From Sambucus nigra (lineage: Eukaryota > Streptophyta > Magnoliopsida > Dipsacales > Adoxaceae), in assembly GCA_949130495.1 (NCBI GenBank), contig OX422216.1, forward strand, positions 367,684,605 through 367,748,604: a stretch of DNA of 64,000 bases, given 5' to 3'. This document shows, piece by piece, positions 49,385 to 60,865 of the stretch (the stretch's first letter is position 1; each line of letters starts with the position of its first letter). Position numbers and translations under genes: made by a program. The notes below the pieces were generated by a model that was given only the letters and a program-made list of their open reading frames with translations, had not been told where the DNA came from and ran no database searches.

Positions 49385-51684
49385 TATCACTTTAAACACT
49401 AACGTTGTGTGACAAAGAAAGTTAAACACATAATATTCCAACTTTAATACATGAGGTTTCAATCAAATGCATTTTGACCCAAAATCTAGATTTCAAAGCT
49501 CGAGACCCATTAATGGTGGAAATATGACCCCAACCCTTAAACTAAGGACAATATATAATTAAAGACATAAATAAACCTAATTAACCAAATAAAAAATAAA
49601 TAAACTAAGAACAACTAACAACAAAGCAAGAAAAACGAATAGAAAAAGCATGAAACAAAGGAAAGAAGTTACATTAGAAATAAAAGAAAATGAATAGTAA
49701 AATGCACTTACATAAATGGGTATGAAACCCTAAGTGAAAGGAGAGGGAAGCTCTCAATTACAAAACGCTAAAACCTAATAAAATGAAAAATATCTCTTCA
49801 AAAAGAGAAGAAAAACTATATATACAAAAACCCTAGTGGCAAACTAGTAAATAAAGAAAACAGGGGAAACAAGGCGAATCGATTCGGATTTGAGCCTAAT
49901 CGATTATGAATGCAAAATCTTCAAAGTTGCTACAAAGAAAATCGATACAGTAGATAACAAAATCGATTCAGAAATGGATGTCAGGACACTGGTTCAAAGA
50001 GAATCGATTTGGAAAGGAGCGAATCGATTCAGACATGTCTGAATTATTGGATTGGTTTGTGATTTCGGTGTAGTTATCCCTCCGTGGAAAATATCATAAC
50101 TTCTTCGTTATGACTCAGAATCGTGCATCGTTAGTGGCCACGCGAAGAAGACTCAGAGGTATTTAATTTCCATGAAGACATTGGGACTAAAACCAAAATT
50201 GTGAAATTACTAAAATGTCCTTACGCGTGCAATTATCGATGAAACTTTCTCAAAATGCTACCGAACTTCACACTAAGCACCATAATATCTACAAAAGCTC
50301 AATTATATCTCTCAAAACATGTAAACATATAAATTACTTTCGAAATCTTTTTCAACCTTTTTTGAGTTTTCTTTATGATCAAACACTTCTATAATCATTC
50401 CAAACCCCTTAGAATCATAAAAGATCACTTTAAGAAATCAAGAAAAAGATTTCTAGAACAACAACCTTTGTAGAGATAAATCTCTTTTGCCGAATCGTGG
50501 AAACGTGGTTTCACTGCTAAGAAGGAAAGGTTGATCGGTGGATACCAAGGGAAAACTACATCCCATGGACGGCTCTAGATTTTGTTATTTTCTATAGAAA
50601 AAATTAAAGACTCTACACATTATAGATAGTATACTTAAATGGTTTTTAACTTGAGTGTCTATTAATTATTTTATAATGCTGAATATAGGTTTTGCCCTGT
50701 TAAGGGGTTTTTCCTCACTTGTTTATATTGTTTGCATGCTTGGTTTGTTGCATTAAAATTGGACTACATCATTGAAAGCACACCTAATATAATCAAAGAT
50801 AAATTTTGGTCAAAAATTAGATTTATGTGTGGCAAAATAATATACAAATCAATCCATTGAATCCCAACATTCTCATAACTAAATTCATATTCATTTTCGG
50901 ATGAAGGAGGACATGTAAAAGTGAATTGAGAATGAACTACGATGTAAGAGTCATTGTAAAGTTTAGATCTCATTGTAAAGAGAGATTGAGAATGAGGTAC
51001 GATGAAGGAGGACATGTAAAGTTTAGATCTCATTTATTTATTAAATGTGAAAATCTCATTTAGCCCCGATTATATTTGATCACAAAGCCATCACACCCCA
51101 TCATACTTGATTTATATTTCACTATGGCCACATCCCATTAGGTTTTGAGCATTACTAATCTCCGTCTTTCTCCTTTACTATGTGAATCTTCATTTTATGT
51201 AATGATTTAAGTCTCATCATAACAATGTAATATTGATTCTCCTGACTTATCATCCTTCAATAGAATATGGGTTTCCGTACCTCACTCTCCCATATAAATG
51301 GGGCGCACACCAAACCATAGCTTAATAAGTGACACGACTCAAGTCCACATATACCAGTGTAAGAAGAAATCACTTCCAATACTTCACAATATTCGTATAC
51401 CACATGTTGTCTTTAAATTTTTTCCTTCAATGACATGTTTATCCATAGCACAAATAAACAATGCAATTATTCATATTCAAATACATGTATTCACTGTCAT
51501 CCCCGAATAAATCTTAACATATCATTTCCTATCCTCTAAGATCCTTATATTTCATATCCCATACAACAATATATATGTATAACTAACCGATGTTAGTCAT
51601 TAAATCCAATTTACATATGACTCAAAATAATTTTTACTTCCACTGCCAAATCTAGGCTCTCTTAATCCCAGAACCTCCAAAACC
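49385..51684. other. Mosaic of LTR-like sequence, no genes
   Basis: No coding region. A plus-strand TATA-like 'ctatatatac' at about 49816 is followed after ~60 bp by an ATCGAT palindrome cluster, so part of this is probably an LTR in plus orientation. At 50898-51033 a ~57 bp phrase ('ttgagaatgaggtacgatga', 'ggacatgtaaagtttagatc') is repeated about two times. Confidence 0.5.
49875..50032. repeat. ATCGAT palindrome cluster, three pairs
   Basis: Six AATCGATT-like sites arranged as three pairs (49875-49913, 49938-49970, 50000-50032) about 60 bp apart. The arrangement resembles that in the LTRs at 21276 and 28088. Confidence 0.82.
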
Positions 51685-51687
51685 TAG

Positions 51688-51699
51688 GCTTTGATACCA
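51688..51699 (-). other. Probable primer-binding site of another minus-strand element
   Basis: Minus strand TGGTATCAAAGC, one change from the tRNA-Met type, placed a few bases left of a TGACACACTCC that may start a minus-strand 5' LTR. The LTR's other end was not found. Confidence 0.55.
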
Positions 51700-51703
51700 A
51701 AGT

Positions 51704-52090
51704 TGACACACTCCAAACTAGTTACTTTTAATTAAGTTTGAAAGTCAAAGTGAGTGAAACCATAATTACCTTAACCAAACCATAAAAATGAGTATCCTCT
51801 TTCAGTTATTAACATGAATCCATAAAACTAAAACGTTTCACAATTTTAAAGTAATTATGCGTATTCAAACTTACTAAAGGATACGTGGGCTTAAATTACC
51901 AATTTTATGTTTGACCAAAATCATGGTTTTATGCATCCCTTGATAACCCCACCTAACCTCCTAGATTTGGCAGTGATATCACAATACGTGAAAAAGCATA
52001 AACATAGAAACCATGAGCAAAATAGCTCAACAAATGCATCACTACTACACTATTACATAAGATTAAATGCAATAAATCATATCCATGTGG

Positions 52091-52172
<82 letters not shown>

Positions 52173-52700
52173 TTATCCGGCTCTTTCATAAAGAATGACC
52201 AACTTATCCGAATCATGATTCACATATCCTGTTTGCAATAAGCAATTCTCCTCCATTCCAGGTTGGGGAGTAACCTCCCATTTTGATAAACTAAAATGAA
52301 CAATTTCATATTCATAACATTATTATCATATCCATAACCATACATAAATACATTTTACCAATGAGTAATATTCTGATCATATACATAGGCATGTATAAAT
52401 GCATCTTACTAGCGAGTATACTCACATTGGCCAGTTAATGGGTTTTCCCTGGGTCCTTATCTGGCACTTTTTCAACTGGTACTCCTTCCATTCCTATAAT
52501 TATTATAGTGGGTACCTCGATTAACCACTCCGACAGATGATTAGCCTGATTATGTCCGGCCCAAAGTCTAAAGGCTTCGAGCATAACTAATTCAGTTATG
52601 ACCCATTCAACCCCTAAAATCTCTCAAGAGATAATCTAGGAGTTATGGTCTAATGTGGAAGAGTCCAACACCCCCACTCTCTGAGAAATGACATATATAT
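51704..52700 (-). repeat. Possible LTR with (TA)n; limits uncertain
   Basis: Begins TGACACACTCC next to the probable primer site. It contains a (TA)n run at 52092-52170 and no coding region. Its right part probably merges into the 5' LTR of the Tat element. Confidence 0.4.
52092..52170. repeat. (TA)n microsatellite, about 39 repeats
   Basis: The longest TA run in the window. Confidence 0.97.
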
Positions 52701-52916
52701 ATTAAACCCTCAACCAGGGGCAAAGGGCACGATTTTGTAAACACTTCCCCAGAGTAAACATAAATAAAAATCAGAGAACACCACCGTGGACGTATGCCAT
52801 TTTTACGAAGAACGTATATCTTGTGTTGTGTGTGATTGCAGTTATTCTGTGTTCTTCATTTATTCTGGTGATCACATTTGCTTATTATTTTTGTGTTGAG
52901 ATCTATTATCACCACA
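52700..52916 (+). repeat. 3' end of the Tat element's 5' LTR
   Basis: The right edge is placed at '..caccaca' two bases before the primer site. The left edge was not determined. Confidence 0.5.
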
Positions 52917-52918
52917 AC

Positions 52919-52936
52919 TGGCGTCATTTGTGGGAA
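52919..52936 (+). other. Tat-type primer-binding site
   Basis: TGGCGTCATTTGTGGGAA resembles the TGGCGCC..TGTGGG-type primer sites of Tat-lineage gypsy elements, with several changes. It stands 46 bp before the gag ATG. Confidence 0.7.
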
Positions 52937-52981
52937 ATGATTATTTTCCTTTAAGAAAGCCTTCACCAACAAGAAACTAGA

Positions 52982-54450
52982 ATGTCTGGTCATAACAGTA
53001 ATGCCCCTCAAATAGGGGATATTCAAGAGCAACCAGCCCCTAGTAGGGTCAGATCGGAACTTTGACACTCAAATCCTAGGCCTCGCCCAAAACGACAAGC
53101 TTCAGAAGAAATTCAGGGACCATCCAGGTTCACAAAAGTCTCCAGGCTGATCGACACCTATGAGGCCAGGCTCCAAGAGCAGGAGGAAGCCAGTCATAAG
53201 AAGGAGGTCGAGAACGCCCGCCTCAAGAGAAGGCTGGAGAATATGGAGAGAGAACTCCATCGCAGCATAAGGAAACACCACTATTGGACTCGTAGTTCTA
53301 AGGCGAGCAGGTCTTACAGCCGAGGAAGGAGCCCTAGACGTGGATCTCAAAGGTTTGAGGGACACCGATCAGATGACGACTTGCCCGGGCAACAATAATC
53401 AACTCGCCGTTATAAGAGCCCAGGCCGAGGAAACGACGACATCCAAAATCTGTTATATAGAGAAATGGACCAACACCCCGCGCATAGGGGTGCGAGGTCG
53501 ACCAGAGAGCTAGCCAAGTGAGCTCTCAGGACTCAGATGAAATCCCCTTTCTCAAGGGAGATAGAAGAAGAAGCCCCCAAGAAATTTGCGATGCCCCAAT
53601 TCAAGGTCTATGATGGAAAGACTAATCCTATTGACCATGTTAAGCAGTATCGGCAGACCATGACCCTCTAGAACCATAAGGACGTGTTGATGTGCTGCAT
53701 ATTTCCATCAAGCTTGCATGAAGTAGCTCAAAAGTGGTTCAAAAAACTCCCTCATAGATCCATCATAAGTTTTAAGTCCCTGGAAGAACTCTTCACAACT
53801 CGCTTTAGTACCAGCAGCTCCCATCCGAAGAGGATTAATGCTTTGTTGACAATGAAAAAAATGACCCAGGAGAGCCTCAGAGACTATGCAGAGAGATATT
53901 AGGAGTTATTCAACGAGGTCGAGGTCTTCTTAGAGCAGGTCACCGTGGCGTCCTTTAAAATTAGCCTACCTAACTCCTGCCTCTTGCACCAGTCCCTCAC
54001 TAAGAAGGAGGCCATGATGATTGACGACCTAATGGCATGTATCGAAAATATGCCAAAGTTGAAGATGTGACCCATCTTAGTGCAGGGGAGAATGGTCGCG
54101 CCAAGTTCACCGACAAGGAAAGTGACAAAACAGAGAACTAAAAGAAAGCAAGTAAAAATGGGGGAAACAGCGCCCCCAAGAATGGGAACAAAAGTGATGC
54201 CTCAAAAGAATTTTAAGAAGTGAACACAGTTTTTAAAGAACCAATCTATAAGATTCTAGCAAAGATCAAGGATGAGCCATTCGTTAAGTGGCCTAGGAAG
54301 ATGTGCTTTCCACAAAGAGGCTGGGCACAAAACCAAGAACTACAAAGCCCTCAAGTCTTAGCTTGAAGAGTTAGCTCAAACTAGACACTTGAACAAATAT
54401 ATGGAAAAAGAGGCAGAGAATGTTGCTACCAATGGAGATTAAAGGTCTGA
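52982..54450 (+). pseudogene. Tat-lineage gag
   Basis: Starts at the first ATG after the primer site (MSGHNSNAPQIGD). An early TGA follows near 53063. A charged coiled-coil-like block is next (ARLQEQEEASHKKEVENARL, near 53170), then an Arg/Ser-rich stretch. The capsid core is KKFAMPQFKVYDGKTNPIDH and, at 53684-53902, CIFPSSLHEVAQKWFKKLP with ESLRDYAERY. In-frame TAA, TGA and TAG stops lie near 53395, 53519, 53669 and 53899, mostly explained by C-to-T change at Gln/Arg/Trp codons. In 'RY*ELFNEVE' only one codon is lost. The product would form the virus-like particle. Confidence 0.85.
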
Positions 54451-54649
54451 CAATGTGCTCGAGGAGGACGTCATCCATGAGTTCGTAGTGATTCATGGGG
54501 CATCAGATCTAAAGAAGATTCAAGGAAACTCAAATCGGATGGAAGTAAAAAATCTTACTACAGTAATGCAAGATTTTCAAATCAATCAAGCCAAAACGCA
54601 ATCAGGAAAGCATCGATGAGTAGAGGACATCGACTACAACAACCATATT

Positions 54650-55183
54650 GTGTTCACGGATGAAGACCTAGTGGAAGTAAGGACCCCACATCATGATAAC
54701 TTGATCATTACACTTAGGATATCTAACTATGATGTCGACAAGTTCCTCATTGACCAAGGCAGCTCATCCGAAGTAATGTATCTCGACCTATTCAAAAAGT
54801 TAAAGTTAAGCATCGACGACTTGATGGAAGCCACCATTCGTCTAGTTGGCTTTATTGGGAAAGTAACCATCCCGTTGGAAAAGATTGTACTGCCAGTGAG
54901 GGTAGGAAATATCTTCAAGATGTTTGAATTTATGGTGGTCGATATTGACTCACCCTACCAGGCGATCCTTAGCAGAGGGTGGCTACATGCGATGAAGGCC
55001 GTCCCCTTTACCTACCATCAAAAACTCAAATATGCGACTGTGCGAGGAGTGATGGAGATCCATAGACATCAGTCGATGTCAAGAAAGTGCTTTATAGAAG
55101 CCATCCGGCCCAAACCAGAGAAGAAGGTCGAGAAAGCCAAAGAGAAGGTTGAAGAACAGGAAGGTTTGATACCTTCCAAATAG
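54650..55183 (+). pseudogene. Tat-lineage aspartic protease
   Basis: A 177-codon open stretch, the longest intact part of this element. It starts FTDEDLVEVRTPHHDNLIIT, the usual entry to the Tat protease. The active site is FLIDQGSSSEVMYLD near residue 38; the catalytic Asp is kept, but the triplet is D-Q-G where D-(T/S/N/G)-G is usual. Downstream are AILSRGWLHAMKAVP and TYHQKLKYAT, the conserved end of the domain. A Lys/Glu-rich linker closes it before TAG. It would cleave the gag-pol polyprotein. Confidence 0.88.
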
Positions 55184-55229
55184 CAACTAAAATATGGAAG
55201 ACCTGGGGTGGAGGAGACCAGTCTCCTCC

Positions 55230-56260
55230 CCTATGAGCGGGTCATTGAGAACCTGAAGGAAATCGCAGCTGACGGTGACAAGAAAGATAGGATGTTATTA
55301 ATTGGACCCTATCTCACAGACCGAGAGAAAAAGGAACTGATAGTACTGTTGTAGAATAACTTAGTCGTTTTTACTTTGAAACCCTGCGAGCTACCTGGGA
55401 TTGATCCCAGTGTCATTTGTCATTGGCTGCACGTTGACCCTTCTTTCAAGCCAATCGCACAAAAAGCACGGAGAGATGCACCCGAGAAAGCCAAGGCTGT
55501 AGAGAAGGAAGTGGAAAACTGCTGGATACAAGATCAATATGGGAAGGTCAATTCCCTAAGTGGCTGTCCAACCCAGTAGTGGTCCCGAAAAGTAATAGAA
55601 AATGGAGAGTCTGGATTGACTGCACCGACCTTAACAGAGCTTGACCTAAAGATAATTTTCCTCTCCCAAAGATTGACCAGTTGGTTGATGCCACAACAAC
55701 TCATGCAAGAATGAGTTTCCTACACACATACTCCGGGTATCACTAAATCCCTCTACACGAGCTAGCACAAGACAAGACAACAATCATCACTACAGTTGGG
55801 TTATATTGCTACAAGGTCATGCCCTTTGGGATTAAAAATGCAAGAGCAACTTACCAGTGGTTGGTCACTAAAATATTCAAATACCAAATGAGGGGAACAA
55901 TAGAGTTCTACATCGATGATATGCTCGTCAAGAGAAAGCTTAAAGAAGACCACCTCTCTGACCTATCAAGAACCTTTGAAATCCTCAGGAAATACCGAAT
56001 GAAGATTAACGCAAGTAATTGTTCCTTCGGTGTGCAGTAAGGAAAATTTCTTAGGTACTTGGTTAGCAAGAGAGGAATTAAAGCCAACCCAGACCAAATT
56101 AATGCTGTCAATAGAGTGCAGCCCCCCGAATAATAAGAAACGTGCAGAAGATCACGGGGAAGCTCGCCGCCCTAAATCGGTTCATCTCAAAGTCATCCAA
56201 AAGGTGCCATCCATTCTTCCAGTTGTTGAAGAAAAGAAAAAAATATGGAGTGGAACGAGG
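55230..56260 (+). pseudogene. Tat-lineage reverse transcriptase, interrupted
   Basis: After an acidic linker, the N-terminal RT block ELPGIDPSVICHWLHVDPSF is followed by a frameshift near 55520. In the next frame are WRVWIDCTDLNRA, PKDNFPLPKIDQLVDATTT and YCYKVMPFGIKNARATYQWL. The polymerase motif reads YIDDML at about 55912-55929 (usually YVDD), then EDHLSDLSRTFEILRKYRMK. A TAA at 56038 and one more frameshift break the end. The connection block continues (KITGKLAALNRFISKSS) right up to 56260. Single stops include one in 'NRA*PKD', normally Cys. Confidence 0.88.
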
Positions 56261-56979
56261 TGAGACACCCCGCCTAATAAAATACCAGGCGATAACTCCT
56301 ATATCAAATTAAAACAGGAGTCGGATATGGATCATTCTTAGCATCACTGTCGAAAATCCATTTTAATTACTAATAACCTATTAGGCTGGCGTCAAAATTT
56401 TACTTAACTAATCTTTTTAAACCACTACGTAGTTAAAACATCCACACAGTTTATGTAAATGAAACTGAAATGAAATAAAATTACCGAACACTCGGTCAAA
56501 ATTATATAACCATATCGAATGCCGCACAAAAGGCGATAAAAGAATAAATAAATGTAGTTGGGTTATTAACCCGAATGTGTATACAATACCTCCTATATAG
56601 GTTACAAGAATAGAAGCGTCTATCGAGGACCTGCATGCATCCACAGCTGCTGCAACAGACGTCTGACTAGAAAGAAGTGTCATCCAGGCGTCCCTAGGTC
56701 TGGACACCTACATATATATCAAGAGAGGAAAAATATAGAAACGGGTCAGAGCCCGAGTTGTGAAAATATTTAGCAAGTGCATAAATGCTTTATTTTTAGA
56801 AAAACGTTTTATCTCATATTTAAATTGGTATCGCACTCCCATGAGATACCCCTCACCTCTCTTCTAATAGTGCACACCTAACGCACTTATCTAGAACATT
56901 CTAGTTAAGCTATCCTGCCTAACTAATCCAATTCCCCCGTCTACTAGAAACCTCTACAACCCGAGTACTAAGGGCTAAA

Positions 56980-57096
56980 CTTCTCTCCATTCTCAACAAT
57001 GTAATAAGTTCGTGCATGGGGTGTCTCGCGAAGATAAATCCAAACAAGGAACCCCCCCGATACACTACTACTTGACAGGGTTAATGGTAGAGATCC
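56980..57096 (-). repeat. ~110 bp module, copy 3 (in LTR)
   Basis: 'cgtgcatggggtgtctcgcg', 'aaatccaaacaaggaacccc', 'atacactactacttgac', 'gttaatggtagagatcc'. Confidence 0.82.
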
Positions 57097-57184
57097 ATTC
57101 GGCCCGTAGTACAAAACGAATATATAAATACATACTTATATAAGAATATACATATCATATTCATTCTTATATACATCTTACAAT

Positions 57185-57350
57185 ATACACCCGGATCTAT
57201 CTCCCGGACTGAGGTTTATTCTATTTTTGTCTTTAATATACACATCCGGATCTAACTCCCGGACTGAGGTGTATTCTATACTTGTCTTTATAAGACACAT
57301 TCGGATCTAACTCCCGAACTGAGTTGTATTCTATATTCATTTTTATCTGT
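57185..57350. repeat. ~54 bp tandem repeat, three copies
   Basis: Each copy carries 'cggatctaactcccggactg' then 'aggtgtattctat'. The second LTR has the cognate at about 63670-63815 with the first copy shortened. Confidence 0.88.
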
Positions 57351-58061
57351 TTATTCTCATTAGAGATTTATATTACATGGTTCTCATACACAAGTAATAT
57401 ACCATGCACACATGCATACAAACCATCCCAATGAGCTCTAACTCGAGGATGCGGTCTCATAGTGCCGATCCAAAAATCTGAGTTTACTCATATACCACGG
57501 TACCAGTCGAAATCCTCAACAGTCCTGGTAATAAATACACAACGGTGGGTGCGGTCAGTTTCCCCCTGCAAGTGGAGTTACACACATCTCACTCGAACGC
57601 GGGACGATAAAGACCTGGGGACTATACTCTCCCTTCTCCTCGAGCCAGGGGATTCACCCACATCACGCAACCTCCCTGGATCGCACTAGAGAAATATATA
57701 TAACCTGGATGTTCTAACCCTATACTCAAAGGGGAAGCCTGTTGAAAGCTTCCATCTAAATGCATACATATCATCACATACAGATACATAAGTATTTATA
57801 TCATATCATATATATAATTTAATCACATAGTATATATATACTATATATTCCTCCTCGAATATATATAAATGGCCATAATTGCCAATCACATCTAGCGATG
57901 ACCAATAATCCTGAAGATTCTCTCAAAGAATCATATTCATGCATTCACATACGCATGATACTATACCAAAACTATTCCCTTACTTTGATAAGTAATACAT
58001 ACCTTAATCCCATCTAAGGATTTAGTGGATATCTCAAATTATACTACTTCTCACTAAGTGA

Positions 58062-58098
<37 letters not shown>
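58062..58098. repeat. (TA)n microsatellite
   Basis: About 18 repeats inside the LTR. Confidence 0.95.
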
Positions 58099-58103
<5 letters not shown>

Positions 58104-58551
58104 TCCCAATTTCATCCTAATCATCTCACAGGATTTACCCAACAGTAATCGATATAATTATGTTTTCTATACACATAATGATATAGGCCTAATTGCCCAC
58201 TGAAATATCACATAGATTAATCTTTCCCGAACAACCTTAAATTAAGTAGGTTATGGATTATATTTCCACGAGCCCATGGACTACATCTCGTCCATATAAT
58301 CAATTAGAGGTCCCCACCCTATTTTAGGAACCCTAAACCATCTATTTCTACAATTTCTCTGTTTTCCTCGAAAATATAATTTAAGGGTTACACATTTAAA
58401 ACCCTCACTTAACCCTCTTAAATTCCCTTAATTGGAGGACTATCTACTTCTAATGGATCACTTATGTCATCATATAAATATCCTCGAATCAATATGAATT
58501 GGAATTCATCCCATCCAATTAACCCTAGGAGAAATTGTCAAAGTTCCTGAA

Positions 58552-58632
58552 GGGTCGATCGATCGACCCATGGCCCTCGATCGATCGATCCCCCACGCTA
58601 TATCGATCGATCCCCCATGCTCGATCGATCAT
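58552..58632. repeat. GATCGATC palindrome cluster
   Basis: A perfect 18 bp palindrome GGGTCGATCGATCGACCC (58552-58569) is followed by three more TCGATCGATC boxes about 20-25 bp apart. It lies 0.90-0.98 kb from the LTR's U3 end, the same place as the clusters in the other two LTR families. Confidence 0.92.
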
Positions 58633-59091
58633 TCATGGCGGGCAGCTTCTTCTTCGAGAAGCTATTTCGGCCATTAAAGCTTCTCCCAAACTTTTGTCTC
58701 CTTACCAAACATCCTACAACCTCAACCAATAACCAATGCACTTATAAAATGGGTTCTAAACATCCTAGAACTCAAAACCAACAATTAATTTTGATTAAAT
58801 CCTAAGTTTCTCAAATTAGGAAATTATTGGGGTTTATTCGTTTTAACTCCCAAAAATCCATTTTATCCACGAAAACCCAACCCAAAATCTTTACGGTTTG
58901 TTAATACCAATAATGATATGAGATATTTATTCTCAAAAGTAAATAAAGCAAGTAAACACTTGCCTCGTGGATGAAATTCGATGTTCCCGAGTCGAATCCC
59001 GCGGAGGTTAGCCGAAATCTACCTTTTTCTTCTCCCTTTCTTCCTCTCTCTCTTCTCCTATTTTCCTTCTCTTTTCTCCCTCTCTCCCTCC

Positions 59092-59101
59092 TTATATAGG
59101 G
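59092..59101 (-). promoter_or_regulatory. Probable LTR TATA box
   Basis: Minus strand CCTATATAAG ('cttatatagg' on +), followed in the transcript by GA-rich sequence. If used, the palindrome cluster lies in the transcribed leader about 0.45 kb downstream. Confidence 0.6.
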
Positions 59102-59534
59102 AGAAAAAGGGTTTTAACCCTTAAAACCCCAAAACGACTCGTTTACTCAATTACGAGTTACTTTTAGTCTAAAATTTCCCGAAACTCAATTTCAACCATC
59201 AAACACTCTTTTCTGACTATCTCGGCCATTCCGAGACTCACTGCGCAGTCAAAATTTCCATCCGAGGTATTTGATCGCAGCTCGCTAATTTAACCCCACA
59301 CGACTTAATGCGGGTTTTCCAATTAAAATCTTACCTCTCGTCGCTTTACTCAACGGCGACAGGTAATTAAAATACTTCGACATATTTACTTAATCCCAAA
59401 AGTAAATATATCACCCATCGACAATCATCTAATCCTTGAAAATCCCAAAAATTACTATTTCAGAAAATTCCCGAAATTTCTAATTTACACCCAATTATGG
59501 AATTTAATTATCTCCAAGAGTACGGGTTGTTACA

Positions 59535-59547
59535 TACTTCCCCCCTT
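59535..59547 (-). other. Polypurine tract of the inserted element
   Basis: Minus strand AAGGGGGGAAGTA directly before the LTR terminus TGTAACAACCC. Confidence 0.85.
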
Positions 59548-60276
59548 ACAATGGAATTTCATCCTCAAAATTCAGATACAACTTACACCACCAATCCTGG
59601 GATCGCTCCAAATCCTAATACCTCAAGGGGAACGATACTAACCCAATGGATCCTAAATATACACTATACGGCTACCACGGTCGTAAAGTGACTCCAATAG
59701 CGTCACATTGTACCCATCATTTTTAGTGCACCACGTAGAAAGGCAAGCCTACAACCGCCGCTCTAATGTCCAAACACGATTTTAAACGTTCGCTCGTCAA
59801 TACCTGGATATCTAATTCTCCCCAAAAAGAAATTACTCTAACGTTCGACCACTCTCGTCGGTGTCCTTTCTTATCTTGGGCACGACGTTATATCCAACAC
59901 ACTCCAAATCCATTCGTGACTGCCTTACAGCATAAACTTCAACTTTATATACCAAGAATTTTATATTTTAGGAAGTATATAAACCAACTCACTAAGGTGC
60001 CCATACACCCTTTTTTTAACCCGTGCACATCTACACAACCATTGTAAATGCTCGACACATAACACTCTCTCTAAATAAGGGCCTCCTTTCCTCGGTGTAA
60101 TACTCACACATGGGTCCTCCCAACCCACGAAATCCCACTCTTCTCAAGGTTACCCAACTAATATTTCTATATCAGCGCCACTAACTCCACTGGCTTCACT
60201 GCCCAAAAATCCTAAGATCGAGGCATTCCTACCTACGCAAAAGAGTACTATCCTAATGTCCATATTCCCCAAAGCC

Positions 60277-60402
60277 TTTCTCAACTTTCGACATTTTCTT
60301 GGTTTCATACGTGGGACGTCGCGCAAAGCAAAATCCAGATAAGGAACCCTCCCATTACACTACTCCCTCGCATGATCGGTCATTGAGATACAACGATCTA
60401 AG
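60277..60402 (-). repeat. ~110 bp module, copy 4
   Basis: 'catacgtgggacgtcgcgca', 'aaaatccagataaggaaccc', 'attacactactccctcgc'. Confidence 0.8.
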
Positions 60403-60749
60403 GCACCCCAACGGGACATCCTAAATCCTACCTCGCCAATCGACTAACGTACTTCTACTACTCTATCCTATCATTTGGGCGCCTATTCTCTATCAAGATG
60501 TTATGGTTATCTTACCCAAAATACATTACTCTTTCCAAAATTTGCCTTTTCATTAAGGCCTGGCCATAAGCCTCAAATCAATTTCTTTCACCTTTCCTCG
60601 CCTCCATACTTACGGTGAGGAAAACATTTCAGTGCTTTTCCATAGCACAATAATTCCATATGCATATCATCATCACATGGCTCATAGTCTATAGTGTTTC
60701 ATCCACACTATATGACTTTTCCACAAAACCAACATCCTTTCATCCTATA

Positions 60750-60865
60750 ACATCTCTCCACTCCCGACGTCGTTAAGGTTCATGCGCGGAGCGTCTCGCA
60801 AAGCGAAATCCAAACAAGGAACCCCTCCAACACACTACTACTTAACTTTGTTGGTCGTGGAGGTA
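60750..60865 (-). repeat. ~110 bp module, copy 5
   Basis: 'catgcgcggagcgtctcgca', 'gcgaaatccaaacaaggaac', 'cacactactacttaac', 'ttggtcgtggaggta'. Confidence 0.82.

Larger units (their letters stand above)
52919..56260 (+). mobile_element. 5' half of a Tat-lineage Ty3/gypsy element
   Basis: Primer site, gag, protease, RT and the start of the connection region lie in this order on the plus strand and share the sequence blocks of plant Tat elements. It is interrupted at 56261 by another LTR element; the remaining RNase H, integrase and 3' LTR should lie beyond the window. Several stops and frameshifts show it is dead. Confidence 0.88.
56261..59534 (-). repeat. 3' LTR (left copy, 3274 bp) of the inserted element
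   Basis: Termini TGAGACACCCCGCC ... GGGTTGTTACA. It contains one ~110 bp module (56980), a three-copy ~54 bp repeat (57185-57350), a TA/AT run (58062-58098), a palindrome cluster (58552-58632) and a minus-strand TATA box near 59092. Confidence 0.88.

Noticed and set aside
52982..56260. Possible endogenous pararetrovirus
   Set aside because: The order gag-protease-RT with a Tat-type primer site and Tat-specific blocks identifies a Ty3/gypsy retrotransposon; no movement protein or coat-protein signature was seen.
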